From an uncultured Eubacteriales bacterium (lineage in GTDB: Bacteria; Bacillota; Clostridia; Oscillospirales; CAG-272), in assembly GCA_900548735.1 (NCBI GenBank), contig URMC01000087.1, forward strand, positions 1-6,806: a stretch of 6,806 nt of DNA. The letters run 5' to 3'. Positions within the stretch are counted from its first letter, which is position 1, and each line of letters starts with the position of its first letter. Shown in pieces: positions 5,561 to 6,806 of this stretch. Under the pieces are notes generated by a model, which was not told the origin of the DNA, did no database searches, and saw only the letters and a program-made list of their open reading frames with translations. A program made the position numbers and the translations under genes.

Positions 5561-6415
5561 ATGGGAAAAATCGGTGTATTGATTCATTTGCGGGCGGGCA
5601 CCGACCTTGATGCGGAGTTTCGTCGCGCGGCGGAAATGCACCTGACCGCGTGCCAGCTTTGCTGTTGGGATACAGCGCTTTACACCCGCGAGAATGCGGA
5701 ACTGGCAAAAAAGGCTTCTGCCGCCTACGGCGTTGAGATCACGGCGCTCTGGGCAGGCTGGAGCGGACCGAAGGAGTGGAATTTCACCTATGGTCCCTCC
5801 ACCCTGGGGCTGGTGCCTCCCGCTTATCGTGACGCACGCGCCAAGGAGCTATTGCAGGCTTCCGACTTTGCGGAAATGCTGGGGGTCAGCGATATTATCA
5901 CGCACGTCGGCTTTCTGCCCGAAAACCCCAGCGACCCGGATTTTGCCGGAACGGTAGGGGTGCTTCGTCAGATCTGCCACAAATACAAGGAACGCGGACA
6001 GTGGTTTCTGTTTGAAACCGGACAGGAGACCCCGGTCACCATGCTTCGCACCATCGAGGCAATCGGCACTGACAACGTTGGCATCAACTTTGACACGGCA
6101 AACCTGTTGCTTTACGGGAAAGCCAACTCTGCGGATGCGCTGGACGTGTTCGGTCGGTACGTGCGCAATACGCACTGCAAGGACGGGGAATACCCCACCA
6201 CCGGGCAATCGCTCGGCAAAGAAAAACCTTTGGGGCAAGGGCGTGCAAATCTTCCGAAAATCATTGACAAATTATTGTCAATCGGCTATAATGGTGCTTG
6301 GATCATCGAGCGGGAGATTTCGGGCGAGAAACAGATCGCCGATATTGCCGCCGGCAGAGATTACATTGAAAGAATTTTGAGGGAACGCGAAAATGAAGAT
6401 CATCCATTGCAATAA
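5561..6415 (+). CDS. TIM-barrel sugar isomerase/epimerase (second, distinct type)
   Basis: A 284-residue enzyme of the same broad TIM-barrel superfamily as the first operon gene, but clearly different in sequence. The metal site again reads E-D-H-E: E152 in FLFETGQETP, D178 in INFDTANLLLYGKAN, H205 in RNTHCKDG and E250 in IIEREISG. The GQETP and CKDG-YPTTG-LGKE-PLGQG blocks mark a subfamily usually annotated only as sugar phosphate isomerase/epimerase. It has no signal peptide and is presumed cytoplasmic. The gene starts 10 bases after the oxidoreductase and overlaps nagB by 23 bases at its end. Its place between an oxidoreductase and nagB suggests that it acts on an oxidised (keto) or amino-sugar intermediate, but this is inference. 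Confidence 0.88.
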   Translation: MGKIGVLIHLRAGTDLDAEFRRAAEMHLTACQLCCWDTALYTRENAELAKKASAAYGVEITALWAGWSGPKEWNFTYGPSTLGLVPPAYRDARAKELLQASDFAEMLGVSDIITHVGFLPENPSDPDFAGTVGVLRQICHKYKERGQWFLFETGQETPVTMLRTIEAIGTDNVGINFDTANLLLYGKANSADALDVFGRYVRNTHCKDGEYPTTGQSLGKEKPLGQGRANLPKIIDKLLSIGYNGAWIIEREISGEKQIADIAAGRDYIERILRERENEDHPLQ

Positions 6416-6806
6416 TTATGAGGAAATGTCCGCCGCGGCGGCAAACCTGGTCTGCGACGCCATCAAGGAGAAACCCGATCTTGTGCTGGGGCTTGCCACC
6501 GGGTCTACCCCGGAGGGGATGTATGCGGAACTGTGCCGGAAGTATAAGGATGGAAAAGTGGATTTCTCCAAGGTGACTACCGTTAATCTGGATGAATATT
6601 GCGGGTTGCCTGCTGACCATCCGCAAAGTTACCTGACCTTTATGAAACAGAATCTGTTTGATCACGTCAACCTGAACCCGGCAAAAACTTTCCTGCCCAA
6701 CGGCAATACCGAAGATCATGACGCCGAAGCCGCACAGTACGAAAAAATGGTTGAGAACCTCGGCTTTGCGGACGTGCAGATTCTCGGCGTGGGCAGAAAC
6801 GGGCAT
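6393..6806 (+). CDS. nagB: Glucosamine-6-phosphate deaminase (5' part, cut by window end)
   Basis: The first 138 residues of NagB, which converts glucosamine-6-phosphate to fructose-6-phosphate and ammonia, linking amino sugars to glycolysis. The protein begins MKIIHCNNYEEMS. Family landmarks are the phosphate-binding LGLATGSTPEGMY (32-44), NLDEYCGL (65-72) whose D67 matches the catalytic acid D72 of the E. coli enzyme, HPQSYLTFM (76-84), and GVGRNGH (132-138). The last ends the window inside the GxxxNGHIxFNEP motif, with H138 matching catalytic H143. The full enzyme is about 240-265 residues, so just under half is missing. The start has GAGGGA at 6379-6384, eight bases ahead, and lies 23 bases inside the preceding gene in another frame. 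No sign of decay is visible. Confidence 0.95.
   Translation, partial: MKIIHCNNYEEMSAAAANLVCDAIKEKPDLVLGLATGSTPEGMYAELCRKYKDGKVDFSKVTTVNLDEYCGLPADHPQSYLTFMKQNLFDHVNLNPAKTFLPNGNTEDHDAEAAQYEKMVENLGFADVQILGVGRNGH

Noticed and set aside
6303..6806. 167-codon - strand open frame reaching the window end
   Set aside because: It is antisense to nagB, which has its catalytic motifs, a good ribosome binding site and operon context.

Overview
The window appears to come from a Gram-positive, clostridia-like bacterium, possibly of the Oscillospiraceae/Ruminococcaceae. This is inferred from the style of the 23S rRNA 3' end, strong GGAGG-type ribosome binding sites, moderately GC-rich coding DNA, TTGACA/TATAAT-like promoters and the protein families present. 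No species is claimed.

Region 1 (1-661) holds the 3' end of a 23S rRNA gene on the + strand. A spacer of about 100 bases follows with no recognisable 5S rRNA or tRNA, then two strong hairpin terminators. The second also lies at the end of the leftward genes arriving from the right.

Region 2 (660-2384, - strand) is a compact two-gene unit: a family-4 (Fe-S) uracil-DNA glycosylase followed two bases later by an AEC/auxin-efflux-carrier-like permease. Immediately after the permease, and slightly overlapping its end, is a decayed XRE-type HTH regulator. It lacks its N-terminus and carries a one-base frameshift.

Region 3 (2409-2681) has no gene. It is a compact element of about 270 bp with near-perfect 25/27 terminal inverted repeats, TA at both ends and two internal inverted-repeat modules, which looks like a MITE. 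It sits between a good leftward promoter (2690-2718) and the glycosylase gene, so it would form nearly all of that gene's leader RNA.

Region 4 (2737-6806) is a carbohydrate-use locus. An AraC-family regulator (- strand) is divergent from a tightly packed + strand operon. The operon encodes a TIM-barrel sugar isomerase/epimerase, a Gfo/Idh/MocA NAD(P)-dependent sugar oxidoreductase, a second and different TIM-barrel isomerase/epimerase, and the first 138 residues of glucosamine-6-phosphate deaminase (nagB), which runs off the window. Together they suggest that an unusual sugar or amino-sugar derivative is oxidised or epimerised and fed through glucosamine-6-P to fructose-6-P. The substrate cannot be read from the sequence.
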